Part shown: in pieces, positions 8,239 to 16,926 of the stretch
Position numbering within the stretch: the stretch's first letter is position 1
How the letters are laid out: every line of letters begins with the position of its first letter
From: Orlajensenia stereocauli
GTDB lineage: Bacteria; Actinomycetota; Actinomycetes; Actinomycetales; Microbacteriaceae
Assembly (NCBI RefSeq): GCF_039548895.1
Contig: NZ_JBCLVG010000002.1
DNA: 64,000 bases
Direction: 5' to 3' (one strand)
The notes under the pieces: generated by a model
Seen by the model: only the letters and a program-made list of their open reading frames with translations
The model's database searches: none
Told to the model about the DNA's origin: nothing
Program-made: the position numbers and the translations under genes

Positions 8239-8994
8239 TCAGCCGAGCCTCGTCAGCACTTCGTCCAGCCGCCGGTCGACCGCCGGCGTGAACGCTCGCG
8301 CCCACAGTGCGTAGCCGCGATCGTTGGGGTGGAACAGGTCGCCGGCGAACTGGGTGGAGACGCCCCACAGCCCCTGCCGTCTGGTGATCGCGTGCAGCTC
8401 GACGACCTCGAGGCCGACGTCGGCTGCCGCCGCCCGCAGCAATCTGTTGGCCACCAGCACCTTCTTCTCGCCCGGGAGGAAGTAGAAGCTCGGCAGGTCG
8501 GCGACGATGGCGTGAGGAGGCAGGGCCGCGAACAGTTCGCGGATGTCGCTGTCGAAGCGCTCGGGATCGAAATCGGCGATGTCGTTCGCCCCGATGCACA
8601 CCGTGAGGATGTCGGGCTGGGCACCGAGCGCGGTGAGCAGCGGAAGCTCGATGTCGATGGCCGTGCGCACGGTGCCGCCCGAGACGCTGAGGTTGGCCAC
8701 GCGCACCGCGCGGGTGGTGTGGTTGCGCAGCTCGCGGGCGAGGAAGCCGACGTAGCTGTGCGCCGGGCGGCTGGCGCCGATGCCCTGAGCCGCCGAGTCG
8801 CCGATCGCGGCGTAGAGGATCTCGCCGGGCTTGGATCCGAGGTCCCGCCAGTAAGCCGAGTTCACGGGGATCGTGCCCGAGAGCGTTCCGCGCCAATGCT
8901 CCCGCCGGCCCCTGAGCCAGGCCACCCAGAGTGCGATCCCGAATCCGGCACCGATTCCGATGCCTGCAAGCGTTCCCGCTCTCCGAACTCTCAT
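8239..8994 (-). CDS. SGNH/GDSL-family hydrolase, membrane-anchored
   Basis: 251 residues with an N-terminal hydrophobic anchor (residues 8-28). The GDS block is IGDSAAQG with Ser67 as nucleophile, the Gly block lies in LSVSGGTVRT, the GxND block is IGAND at 134-138, and the catalytic DxxH is DLFH at 219-222. This makes it an esterase or acyl-hydrolase acting outside the cytoplasm. I chose ATG 8994 because GGAG lies 8 nt upstream and a TACGGT -10 lies at 9020-9015; the longer frame from 9075 has no such support. Substrate unknown. It is 71 nt upstream of the LolA-like gene and may share its transcript. Confidence 0.88.
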   Translation of the reverse strand: MRVRRAGTLAGIGIGAGFGIALWVAWLRGRREHWRGTLSGTIPVNSAYWRDLGSKPGEILYAAIGDSAAQGIGASRPAHSYVGFLARELRNHTTRAVRVANLSVSGGTVRTAIDIELPLLTALGAQPDILTVCIGANDIADFDPERFDSDIRELFAALPPHAIVADLPSFYFLPGEKKVLVANRLLRAAAADVGLEVVELHAITRRQGLWGVSTQFAGDLFHPNDRGYALWARAFTPAVDRRLDEVLTRLG

Positions 8995-9081
8995 CGCACG
9001 ATCTCCATCAGTCCACCGTAAGCCCCGATCGGTTACGGAAACGAGATGTCGTGCCCGGCACCGAGCCGATAGCATCGCGGC

Positions 9082-9798
9082 ATGAAACCGTTCCGGGGTC
9101 GCGGGGCTGCGCTGCTCAGCATCATCGCCGCTCTCACCCTCGCCGGGTGCGCCCCATCGCCGTCGAGCTCAGAGCCCGTCGCTGATCGCACGCCGACTGC
9201 TGCGGCGTCGGCGACACCGGCACCGGCGCCCGAACCGACAGCTGCCACCGAACTCGCTGCCGCTCTGATCGCGTTCACCGCCGAGGCGATCACCGTGTTC
9301 GCGGAGGACGGCACCACCCTGAGTTCCTACGACTACTACCAAGAGCCGCAGCAGATCATCGATGGGCTCACCACGGTCTTCGGCGGAGCCCCGGTCGAGA
9401 CCTTCCACGCGGCGAGCGGGCACCTGACGGACAGGGCTGAACGTGACTGGGGTGGCTTCACGCTGATCACCGAAACCGTTCCCAGCACTATCGACTACCA
9501 CCCGCAGAACACCGTCGAGGCGACCGCCGCTGTGGTGCGCGGCATCCGCATCTCCACCGTCGGAGGGTTTGCTGTCGGCTCGGACATCGGGACGGCTGCG
9601 GCCAGCTACCCGGATGAGATCGTCGGCCTGTTCGATCCATCGAACGGCCCGGTCGTGCTGCGCATGGGTCCGATCCCCCTCCCACCCACCGACGACTATC
9701 AGGACGACGGCATCACCACGGCCGTCCTGGCATCCAACTCGGATGCGGGACCGGCGATAGCCCGTCTGTGGGGTCCCGTACTCAACCGCGGAGCCTGA
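9082..9798 (+). CDS. Putative lipoprotein of unknown function
   Basis: 238 residues. The signal peptide ends LTLAGC, with the lipidated Cys at 23, followed by a Pro/Ala/Ser-rich linker to about residue 55. The mature domain (FTAEAITVFAEDGTTLSSYDYYQEP ... ) is not one I recognise. Transcription is probably leaderless: TAGCAT at 9070-9075 is followed after 6 nt by the ATG. The 3' end overlaps the convergent cofC gene by 17 nt. Confidence 0.75.
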   Translation: MKPFRGRGAALLSIIAALTLAGCAPSPSSSEPVADRTPTAAASATPAPAPEPTAATELAAALIAFTAEAITVFAEDGTTLSSYDYYQEPQQIIDGLTTVFGGAPVETFHAASGHLTDRAERDWGGFTLITETVPSTIDYHPQNTVEATAAVVRGIRISTVGGFAVGSDIGTAAASYPDEIVGLFDPSNGPVVLRMGPIPLPPTDDYQDDGITTAVLASNSDAGPAIARLWGPVLNRGA

Positions 9799-10414
9799 GT
9801 TCCAGGGCGGCGCGGGTGCGCTCGCCGACTCCCAGTCTCACGGCTTCCTCCAGTGCGGCCGGCACGTCGACATCTCGGCGCAGAGACGTTCCCGCATCCA
9901 ACCGGACGTGTCCGAGCGCGGCGTGCGCTGCGGCCGAGCCGGCGCCGAACCGCGGCTCCAACGACACGCCGGCACGCGCCGTGAGCACAGTCGTTCCCGT
10001 GCCCTCGGCATCCGGAACGAACCCGCGGTCTACCTCCTCGGCCGACATGAGAGCCGCATCGAGGTCCTCGCTGCGCAGGGCGGGCAGGTCGCCGAGGAGC
10101 ACGGTGATTCCGGCGCCCGGCGCAGACGAATCCAGTGAACTCTCGGCAGCATGGATGCCCCGCACGATCGCCGCGTTCAGTCCGTGGCGTTCACCCTCGG
10201 GCACCACGAAGACCACCGCCGGCCACTCGGCATCCGCATCGGTCACGACGTAGACGCGCGCGACCCGTGCGCTCCCCGCGGCCGCCTCGACGGTGTCGTG
10301 GGCGAAGGCCAGACCCAGCGATGACCTCTCTCTGGCCGAGAGGTCATCGCCCAGGCGGCTCTTGGCGTCGATCGTGCCCTTGACCGGCACGACGACAGAC
10401 CAGCCGACCGTCAC
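9782..10414 (-). CDS. cofC: 2-phospho-L-lactate guanylyltransferase (CofC/FbiD)
   Basis: 210 residues, usual for the family. CofC uses GTP to activate phospholactate or phosphoenolpyruvate for transfer by CofD. It shows a nucleotidyltransferase fold: N-terminal VVVPVKGTIDAKSRLG, the LLGDLPALRSEDLDAAL acidic segment near residue 110, and the C-terminal LDAGTSLRRDVDVPAALEEA typical of CofC. The GTG start overlaps the fgd stop by 4 nt (GTGA), so it is the last gene of the LLM-cofE-fgd-cofC operon. Confidence 0.93.
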   Translation of the reverse strand: MTVGWSVVVPVKGTIDAKSRLGDDLSARERSSLGLAFAHDTVEAAAGSARVARVYVVTDADAEWPAVVFVVPEGERHGLNAAIVRGIHAAESSLDSSAPGAGITVLLGDLPALRSEDLDAALMSAEEVDRGFVPDAEGTGTTVLTARAGVSLEPRFGAGSAAAHAALGHVRLDAGTSLRRDVDVPAALEEAVRLGVGERTRAALELRLRG

Positions 10415-11430
10415 GGGAGGGCGCGCAGGCGGGGGGCCAGGTCGCGTTCGAAGAGGCCGAGGAAGCGCCGCTGGTCCTCGCCGGGGGCGTGGAAGACGAG
10501 GTGGTTGAAGCCGGCGTCGACGTACCTCGCGATCTCGGCGGTCACGACGTCGGGGTCGCTGCCCACGATCCAGCGTGAGGCGATCTTCTCGATGGGCAGG
10601 GCATCCGCCGCCTTCTCCATCTCGATCGGATCGTGAATGCTCGACTTCTGCTCCGCACTGAGGGCCAGCGGCGCCCAGAAGCGGGTGTTCTCGAGCGCGG
10701 CCTCCTCGGTCTCCTCATAGGAGAGCTTGATCTCGATCATGCGGTCGATCTCGTCGTAGGAGCGGTCACCGGCTTCGGCGCCCTCCTTCACGGCAGGCAC
10801 GAGCTTCTCGGTGTACAGGTCCCAGCCCTTGCCGGAGGTGCAGATGAAGCCGTCCCCAGCGCGCCCCGCGTACTTCGCGACGGTCGGGCCGCCCGCGGCG
10901 ATGTACACCGGGATGCCGCCATCGGGCCGGTCGTAGATGGAGGCGCCGTGCGTGGAGTAGTACTCGCCCTCGAAGTCGACGCGGTCCTGGCTCCACAGGG
11001 CGCGCATGAGCCGGACCGACTCGCGCAGCCTCCCGAAGCGCTCCTTGAACTCCGGCCAGTCCTGCTCCCCTGCGCCGCGGAAGCCCGTCGCGATCTCGTT
11101 GAGCGCCTCTCCGGTTCCGAAGCCGGCGATGATGCGGCCGGGGTAGAGGCAGCCCAGGGTCGCGAACGCCTGCGCCAGCACGGCGGGGTTGTAGCGGAAG
11201 GTCGGCGTCATCACGCTCGTACCGATGCGCAGGGTGGATGTGCGCTCCCCCACCGCGGCCATCCAGGCCAGGGAGAACGGAGCGTGCCCGCCCTCATGGC
11301 GCCAGGGCTGGAAGTGGTCGCTCGCGAACGCCGACTCGAAGCCGTGCGCCTCTGCGGCCACGGCGATCTCGACCAGCTCCCGTGGCGCGAACTGCTCGGC
11401 CGATGCCTTGTATCCCAGGGTGAGCGTCAT
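10411..11430 (-). CDS. fgd: F420-dependent glucose-6-phosphate dehydrogenase (FGD)
   Basis: 339 residues. It oxidises glucose-6-phosphate to 6-phosphogluconolactone and reduces F420, the main source of F420H2 in actinobacteria. The sequence is very close to the mycobacterial enzyme throughout: LGYKASAEQFAPRELVE, SDHFQPWRHEGGHAPFS, GTGEALNEIATG, GGPTVAKYAGRAGDGFICTS and the C-terminal LNHLVFHAPG-like block. Catalytic His39, Trp43 and Glu108 correspond to His40, Trp44 and Glu109 of the mycobacterial enzyme. I chose ATG 11430 by alignment of this N-terminus. It lies 55 nt after cofE and overlaps cofC by 4 nt. Confidence 0.96.
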   Translation of the reverse strand: MTLTLGYKASAEQFAPRELVEIAVAAEAHGFESAFASDHFQPWRHEGGHAPFSLAWMAAVGERTSTLRIGTSVMTPTFRYNPAVLAQAFATLGCLYPGRIIAGFGTGEALNEIATGFRGAGEQDWPEFKERFGRLRESVRLMRALWSQDRVDFEGEYYSTHGASIYDRPDGGIPVYIAAGGPTVAKYAGRAGDGFICTSGKGWDLYTEKLVPAVKEGAEAGDRSYDEIDRMIEIKLSYEETEEAALENTRFWAPLALSAEQKSSIHDPIEMEKAADALPIEKIASRWIVGSDPDVVTAEIARYVDAGFNHLVFHAPGEDQRRFLGLFERDLAPRLRALP

Positions 11431-11485
11431 GCGGTCGTGCCTTTCGTGGTGCGAGATGTCGGACTGTGATGCATCGCGACGAGGT

Positions 11486-12256
11486 TCACAGGCCGACGGC
11501 CTCCTGCTGGCCTTCGGAGAAGCCGTCACGGTAGCCGTCCCCGTAGGCCTCCTCGCTGCCGGTCCGGAACAGATCCTGATCGACGGGACGCACGATCGTG
11601 GCGGCGCCCGGCAGGTCCAGGTCGCCGACGAAGCGACCGAGACCGCGCACGATCGCCACAGGGGTCCCGCCGGTCTTCCCCTTGACCAGGTCGCCGGCCG
11701 AGGCGATCTCGTCGGCGACACAGGGCTGCGTCACGACCATCGGCTTGCCACTGTTGTCTAGAGTGCCGCGCAGGTCGTCGAAAACGTGCACGCCCGCCGC
11801 GCCGATCGCGACGTCGAGCTGCCCCTGTCGCCATGCCCGCCCGAGGGTGTCGGAGATGATGACGCCGACGGATACGCCGCTCAACTCCCGCAGGCCGACG
11901 CAGATGGAGCGTGCGGATCCGTCGGGATCGACCGGCAGCAGCAGCACGGTGCCATCGGGAGTGTTGGAGGCATCGACGCCGGCCGCTGCAGACACGATGC
12001 CGAGGCGGTTCTCGACGATGCGCGTCGTGCGACCATCGGCCGTGGTGCGTGTCGCGACGACGCGAACCGTCTCATCCGAGATGGCCTGCTCGCGATCATC
12101 CGCCGCAACGAATCGCCCCTCGGACTTGGAGACGATCTTCGAGGTGACGACCACGATGTCGCCGTCTGCGAGTTCTGCGCGGGAGCCGATCAGCTCGACG
12201 AGGTCGTCGCCGGGACGCACCTCGGGGATGTCGTCGATCACACTGACGGAATACAT
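11486..12256 (-). CDS. cofE: Coenzyme F420-0:L-glutamate ligase (CofE/FbiB N-terminal type)
   Basis: 256 residues. CofE adds gamma-linked glutamates to F420-0 using GTP. Visible family signatures are the LADGDIVVVTSKIVSKSEGR segment near residue 34, NRLGIVSAAAGVDASNT around 85-101, ISDTLGRAWRQGQLDVAIG and KGKTGGTPVAIVRGL. It is the stand-alone form without the FMN-binding domain fused in mycobacterial FbiB. The start is firm: AGGAGG lies 5 nt before ATG 12256, and the stop of the upstream LLM gene lies within this ribosome site (2-nt gap). Confidence 0.95.
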   Translation of the reverse strand: MYSVSVIDDIPEVRPGDDLVELIGSRAELADGDIVVVTSKIVSKSEGRFVAADDREQAISDETVRVVATRTTADGRTTRIVENRLGIVSAAAGVDASNTPDGTVLLLPVDPDGSARSICVGLRELSGVSVGVIISDTLGRAWRQGQLDVAIGAAGVHVFDDLRGTLDNSGKPMVVTQPCVADEIASAGDLVKGKTGGTPVAIVRGLGRFVGDLDLPGAATIVRPVDQDLFRTGSEEAYGDGYRDGFSEGQQEAVGL

Positions 12257-12258
12257 CG

Positions 12259-13260
12259 TTACCTCCTGACGGCGGGGAGTACATCGCGGCCGAAGACCTC
12301 GATCCACTCCCGCTGGTTGCGGCCCACGTTGTGCAGGTAGATGCGGTCGAAGCCCAGGTCGGCGTACTTCTGGATCGACGCGCGGTGTACATCGGTATCA
12401 CTCGAGATCACCATTCTGCCCTCGAAGTCCTCAGGCCGGACCATTCGAGCGACCTGTTCGAACTCGAATGGCGAACGGATGTCGCTCTTGGGGAACCTCA
12501 TGCCGCCGTTGGGCCACTCGACGAGCGCATTGCGCATCGCCTCCTCGTCGGTCGGCGCCCACGACAGGTGCAGCTGCAGCACCTTGGGCATCGTGGCGGC
12601 GTCCTTGCCCGCATCGCGCGCGCCGAGGGCGAAACGATCGAAGAGTCCCGCGATGCGCTCCAGCGGCGCAGCGACGGTGATGAGCCCGTCGGCGACGCGA
12701 CCGGCACGCCGCGCTGTCAGCGGACCGCTGGTGGCGACCAGGATCTCGGGGGCGACCGGCGGCATCGTCCACAACCGCGTCGACTCGAGCGTGAAGTGAG
12801 GTCCGGAGTGCTTGACGTCCCGGCCCGCGATGGAAGCCGTGAACAGCTTCGAGATCACCTCGATGGCCTCGAACATGCGGTTGATGCGCTCTGCCGGCTC
12901 CGGCCAGTAGGCGCCGACGATGTGCTCGTTCAGCGCCTCGCCCGATCCGATGCCCAGCCAGTGCCGGCCCGGGTACATCGACGCGAGAGTGGCTGACGCC
13001 TGGGCCACGATCGCGGGATGCCAGCGGTAGGTCGGCGCGGTCACGCCGGGGCCGATGTCGCCCTTCGTGCGCTCGGCGACGGCTGTGAGCACATTCCACA
13101 CGAAACCGGCCTGGCCCTGCTGGGGCACCCACGGCTGGAAGTGGTCGTCGGCCATGACACCGCGGAAGCCGTGCTGCTCGGCGAAGGCCGCCAGCGCGAC
13201 GGCCTCCGCGGGCGCGAACTGCTCGAGCATCGCCGCGTAGCCCAGCTGGAGGTCACCCAC
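12259..13260 (-). CDS. LLM-class F420-dependent oxidoreductase, FGD-related
   Basis: 333 residues of the luciferase-like TIM-barrel family. The N-terminus LGYAAMLEQFAPAEAVAL and the ADDHFQPWVPQQGQAGF block mirror the FGD active site, keeping its His-x3-Trp pair, while GSGEALNEHIVG carries the Glu. This places it in the F420-dependent G6PDH-like subfamily; the phosphate-binding region differs, so the substrate is unknown. The GTG start at 13260 has AGGA 7 nt upstream. It heads the LLM-cofE-fgd-cofC operon. Confidence 0.88.
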   Translation of the reverse strand: MGDLQLGYAAMLEQFAPAEAVALAAFAEQHGFRGVMADDHFQPWVPQQGQAGFVWNVLTAVAERTKGDIGPGVTAPTYRWHPAIVAQASATLASMYPGRHWLGIGSGEALNEHIVGAYWPEPAERINRMFEAIEVISKLFTASIAGRDVKHSGPHFTLESTRLWTMPPVAPEILVATSGPLTARRAGRVADGLITVAAPLERIAGLFDRFALGARDAGKDAATMPKVLQLHLSWAPTDEEAMRNALVEWPNGGMRFPKSDIRSPFEFEQVARMVRPEDFEGRMVISSDTDVHRASIQKYADLGFDRIYLHNVGRNQREWIEVFGRDVLPAVRR

Positions 13261-13364
13261 TCCTCCATCCTGCCACTCGCCGCACCCACTCTCGGTCTAC
13301 CGTGTGGTGCCCTGCACAGGCCGCGGATGCCGACGGCGGAGGTGATCGCGAGGGAATCGTGGAA

Positions 13365-15149
13365 TCAGAGGGAGCCGACGGTGATGTTCTTCATCAGCGG
13401 CGTGTGGAGCAGAGTCGGTTCCGACTGGCCCTTCTCGGCCGAGGTGTAGTGGAAGGCCAGTTCCGTCTTCTCGCCCGGAGCCAACGTGACGCCCAGAGAA
13501 CTCACCGCCCTGTCGTCGACGACGGCCGGGGCGTACTCGACCCTGTCGCCGTCGCGTTCCACTCCGGCATCGAAGGCGCCGGCAGGAGCGAAGACCGTCA
13601 CGTTGGTCGCGATCAGTCCAGGCGCGACCCCGTAGAAGCCGGTTCCGGCGACCACGCCCGGATAGCTCGTCGCGGCATCCGCAGCGGCCGTGCTGGTCAG
13701 GGTCACGGTGACCGTGACGTCGGACCGCCCGTCATCGCGCGGCACCGCCCCCACGGCCATCGCGACGTCGAGATACGGGTCCATCTTCGCGCCGGTGGCG
13801 TCGTTGAGATAGACGCCGTAGGCCTCCGGGCCCAGCTCCTTCTGGGCGGCGTCGAGACCGGCGAGGGTGGTTCCGGCGAGCACGCTCTGCACGGATTCGT
13901 CGCTGCTCCAGAGAGAGACGCGGTTCTCTTCGCCGGCGCGGGTGAGAGCCGACACCAGGGCCTTCGGGTCCGCGGCGCCTCCTGTGATTGCCGTGAAGGC
14001 AGCTGCGGCGGACTCCGCGAAGAACGCGTCCTGGGCGGCACCCTCGGGGAAGCGCGTGTACACGTCGACGAGCAGAGACTTCACCGCGTTCTCCTTGGTG
14101 AGCTTGGATCCGTCGGCGAGGGTCACCGGCCCCGTCGCCCCCAGCAGATAGCTGAGGGCTACGGGATCGACGGCGATCACGCCATCGACAGTGCCGCCGA
14201 ACCTCCGCTCCCACATGGCGGAGGCGAGGGAGGCGCTCACCGTGAAGTCGGGCGTCATCGTGACGTCCTGGATGTGGCTGCTCATGCCGTCACCGAACAC
14301 TGCGGCCATCGCGGCGGGCGCGGGAAGCGCAGGTCCGTCGTTCGCCGAGAAGTCCGCGGTGCTCGCCTGCTTGACCAACTGGAGCAACCCGTCCTCCGCG
14401 TGCACGAGGGCGAAGGCTCCGGGGATGCCGCCGGCCGTGCGGAGCTCCGCATTGTTCTGGAACAGCACCAGGTAGTTGCGCGGGCCGTCGGCACCCAGCA
14501 TGACGGGGGCGATCACCAGCGCATCATCGAGAGTCGCGCTGAGGCCGGCTGCCTGGCCCAGGGCCGTGGCGAGGGACGTCTTCGCGGCGGCGACGGGGCC
14601 GATGAGGCCGTCGTCGTCGATGGCGTCCACGGCTGCCGCGGCATCCGTGAGCACTGCGCGCGCGGAATGGGCGGCCGGGCGTGCGGCGACGAGAGGCTCG
14701 ACATCGATGCGTCCGTCGACGGGTCGGAAGGACTCGGCGAAGACCGACTGCGCCAGGCCCGTCAGCGGCCTGATGGCTCCGCTGGCGGCAGCGTCGAGCT
14801 GGGTCGACAGCACCCTGACCGCGCTCAGGTTCGGCCCGACGACGGGCACGATCTCCGCGAGCGCCCAGACGGGGTCGCCCGTGAGTGCGGCCGCCTGATG
14901 GGTGTGGCCGACGAGCTTGTCAGCACCGTCACCGGCCGCAGCGGTGTCGCCTGCGACGATATCGGCCTGCAGCTTCTCGGCCGTCGCCGCAGCAGCCTCG
15001 AGCTCGCCCTTGGCCAGCCAGCCACGGACGCCGACCCAGACGACTGCGCCGACCACCGCGACGAGCACGACACCGACGATCAGCCAGACGAGCCGGCCAC
15101 GACGACGCGTCGCAGTGGCCGGCTCGACTGCCGGCACGTCCTCACTCAC
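13365..15149 (-). CDS. DUF4012-type membrane-anchored protein
   Basis: 594 residues. A short cytoplasmic tail and one transmembrane helix (LVWLIVGVVLVAVVGAVVWVG, about 20-41) precede a large extracytoplasmic region. The conserved core LVLFQNNAELRTAGGIPGAF with the following DGMSSHIQDVTMTPDF segment and an AGEENRVSLWSSDE region match DUF4012 proteins, whose role is unknown but which often sit near surface polysaccharide or cell-wall genes. GTG 15149 is 4 nt after the stop of the LAETG protein gene, so the two are co-expressed. Confidence 0.85.
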   Translation of the reverse strand: MSEDVPAVEPATATRRRGRLVWLIVGVVLVAVVGAVVWVGVRGWLAKGELEAAAATAEKLQADIVAGDTAAAGDGADKLVGHTHQAAALTGDPVWALAEIVPVVGPNLSAVRVLSTQLDAAASGAIRPLTGLAQSVFAESFRPVDGRIDVEPLVAARPAAHSARAVLTDAAAAVDAIDDDGLIGPVAAAKTSLATALGQAAGLSATLDDALVIAPVMLGADGPRNYLVLFQNNAELRTAGGIPGAFALVHAEDGLLQLVKQASTADFSANDGPALPAPAAMAAVFGDGMSSHIQDVTMTPDFTVSASLASAMWERRFGGTVDGVIAVDPVALSYLLGATGPVTLADGSKLTKENAVKSLLVDVYTRFPEGAAQDAFFAESAAAAFTAITGGAADPKALVSALTRAGEENRVSLWSSDESVQSVLAGTTLAGLDAAQKELGPEAYGVYLNDATGAKMDPYLDVAMAVGAVPRDDGRSDVTVTVTLTSTAAADAATSYPGVVAGTGFYGVAPGLIATNVTVFAPAGAFDAGVERDGDRVEYAPAVVDDRAVSSLGVTLAPGEKTELAFHYTSAEKGQSEPTLLHTPLMKNITVGSL

Positions 15150-15153
15150 GCTG

Positions 15154-15828
15154 TCAGCGGGTGCTGGTGTGAGTGCGACGCCGCACGAGGAAGAACACGA
15201 GCCCGGCGAGGATCACCAGGACCGAGCCGACGCCGAGGGGCAGCAGCACCGGGCTCACGCCCGTTTCAGCCAGTCCCGTGCCAGACGCCGACGTCGTGCT
15301 CGATCCGGGCGGCGCGGGGTCGGTTCCGGGGGGAGCCATCACGCAGTTCGGCGACGCAGGCGGGTAGCTCAGCGGCACGCTGGTCTCGGGGTTGACCGTG
15401 ATCAGGGCCGAGGTGACGCCTCGGGTCCAGCCGTAGTTGCCGTCGGTCTGCACCCAGGTGCCACCGACCTGCATCCAGCCCGGCCAGCCTGTCGGCTCGC
15501 CGTTCGGGCCGACGCTGGCACCGGGCCAGAGCATGCTCCCACTCAGCTCGCCGCCGACGATCTCGCCGAGCAGGAACGTCTCGGATTGACCACCGCCCGA
15601 CAGAGTGAGATAGGCGGTATGACTCGTCGAGGTGTCGTCGGGATCGGTGAGGGTGACGTCGTAGACGATGTACGGCACGTCGCCGTCGCACACACCGGTC
15701 GCGGCTGATCCCGCGATCGATGGCTCGACCGGGGGAGTGCGTGGGACATAGTCCTCCGCATGGGCCACGGTCGGCACGAGCACGATCGTGGCAGCGAGAA
15801 ACAGGGCAGCAGGGATACTTCGGAGCAC
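15154..15828 (-). CDS. Sortase-anchored surface protein (LAETG motif)
   Basis: 224 residues. The signal peptide ends VAHAE. A beta-rich surface domain (CDGDVPYIVYDVTLTDPDD ... WTRGVTSALITVNPETS) is followed by a Pro/Ser/Thr linker. A cell-wall sorting signal ends the protein: LAETG at 186-190, a hydrophobic span, then RRRTHTSTR. LAxTG is the preference of class E sortases in high-GC Gram-positives. No sortase is in this window. The start is GTG 15828, with GGAGG 5 nt upstream. It forms an operon with the DUF4012 gene. Confidence 0.85.
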   Translation of the reverse strand: MLRSIPAALFLAATIVLVPTVAHAEDYVPRTPPVEPSIAGSAATGVCDGDVPYIVYDVTLTDPDDTSTSHTAYLTLSGGGQSETFLLGEIVGGELSGSMLWPGASVGPNGEPTGWPGWMQVGGTWVQTDGNYGWTRGVTSALITVNPETSVPLSYPPASPNCVMAPPGTDPAPPGSSTTSASGTGLAETGVSPVLLPLGVGSVLVILAGLVFFLVRRRTHTSTR

Positions 15829-15876
15829 AATGGCCTCCGCATTTCGGATTCGGGTTCCGGTCTGTCTTCGGGTGAT

Positions 15877-15894
15877 AGACAGTGCTCACTGTAT
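15877..15894. promoter_or_regulatory. Inverted-repeat operator candidate upstream of the LAETG gene
   Basis: ACAGTG-CT-CACTGT (15879-15892) is a perfect 6-2-6 inverted repeat, with one more pair two bases out. It lies about 50 nt upstream of the GTG at 15828, where a regulator site would be expected, and about 100 nt upstream of the exonuclease gene on the other strand. No regulator gene is adjacent. Confidence 0.35.
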
Positions 15895-15992
15895 GCCCTC
15901 GGCCCCCGTTCGGGCGCCCCCCACTTGTGGTGACGCATCCTCGACTTCTGTCGGTTCGGTCCGCGTCCTGGGCAGCCGGTAGCGTTCTCGGT

Positions 15993-16835
15993 ATGCGCAT
16001 CGCCACCTGGAACGTCAACTCGATCCGCGCCCGCGTGGGCCGCACCGTCGACTGGATGGTGCGCGAAGACGTCGACGTGCTCGCGATGCAGGAGATCAAG
16101 TGCAAGCCCGAGCAGTTTCCCTACGAGCAGTTCGAGGAGGCGGGCTACGAGGTCATCGCCCACGGCCTGAGCCAGTGGAACGGCGTTGCCTTCGCGAGCC
16201 GCACGCCGATCACCGACGTCGAGCACGCGTTTCCCGCCATGCCCGGCTTCCTCAAGGGCATCGAGGGGCCGGATCAGCCACAGGAGGCGCGCGCCCTGGG
16301 CGTCACCATCGACGGCATGCGCCTGTGGAGCCTCTACGTTCCCAACGGCCGCTCACTCGACGACCCCCACTACACCTACAAGCTCGACTGGTACGAGGCG
16401 CTCGCCGCCTACACGCGCGACTCGCTCGCATCCGACCCGCACCTGCCCCTGGCACTCATGGGCGACTTCAACGTCGCCCCCACCGACGCCGACGTGGGGG
16501 ACCCCACCCTCGTCCCCGGCCTGTCGACCCACATCTCCCCTCCCGAGCGCGCTGCGTTCGCCTCGCTCGAGGAGGCGGGCCTCAGCGATGTCGTGCGCCC
16601 GATCCTGCCCACCGGATACACCTACTGGGACTACAAGCAGCTGCGGTTCCCGCGCAACGAGGGCCTGCGTATCGATTTCATCCTCGGCTCGCCGGCCTTC
16701 GCCGATCTGGTGACGGATGCCTCCATCCACCGCAACGAACGCAAGGGCGACGCCCCCAGCGACCACGTGCCCGTTCTCGTCGACATCGAGCTCGCCGACG
16801 ACGACGACCACGACGACCGGCCGATGATCTTCTGA
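15993..16835 (+). CDS. xth: Exodeoxyribonuclease III (AP endonuclease)
   Basis: 280 residues, normal for the ExoIII family, which cleaves abasic sites and degrades DNA 3'-5' in base excision repair. Signature blocks: ATWNVNSIRAR at 4-14, LAMQEIKCKPEQFP with the metal-binding Glu, LYVPNGRS, GDFNVAPTDADVGDP, FASLEEAGLSDVVR, GLRIDFIL and the catalytic SDHVPV near the end. An acidic Asp/His tail follows. The transcript is probably leaderless: TAGCGT at 15980-15985 lies 7 nt before the ATG. Confidence 0.95.
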   Translation: MRIATWNVNSIRARVGRTVDWMVREDVDVLAMQEIKCKPEQFPYEQFEEAGYEVIAHGLSQWNGVAFASRTPITDVEHAFPAMPGFLKGIEGPDQPQEARALGVTIDGMRLWSLYVPNGRSLDDPHYTYKLDWYEALAAYTRDSLASDPHLPLALMGDFNVAPTDADVGDPTLVPGLSTHISPPERAAFASLEEAGLSDVVRPILPTGYTYWDYKQLRFPRNEGLRIDFILGSPAFADLVTDASIHRNERKGDAPSDHVPVLVDIELADDDDHDDRPMIF

Positions 16836-16848
16836 CTCTCGCGCTTGG

Positions 16849-16907
16849 GGCCCACCTCTCGTGCACGGCCCACACCCCAACGCGGGCAGCGGCACCGAAG
16901 GTGGGCC
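16849..16907. repeat. Weak inverted repeat between convergent genes
   Basis: GGCCCACCT (16849-16857) pairs with AGGTGGGCC (16899-16907) across a 41-nt loop. It fills most of the gap between the convergent xth and SDR genes and could act as a two-way terminator, but has no T-tract. It may be a decayed member of the long inverted-repeat family found elsewhere in the window. Confidence 0.3.
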
Positions 16908-16926
16908 GGCTCCGCAGGCAGGGGTC

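Noticed and set aside
13302..15395. A 697-codon plus-strand frame opposite the DUF4012 gene
   Set aside because: Its translation is Gly/Arg/His/Asp-rich with no family pattern. The minus-strand DUF4012 frame has a membrane helix and the family core.
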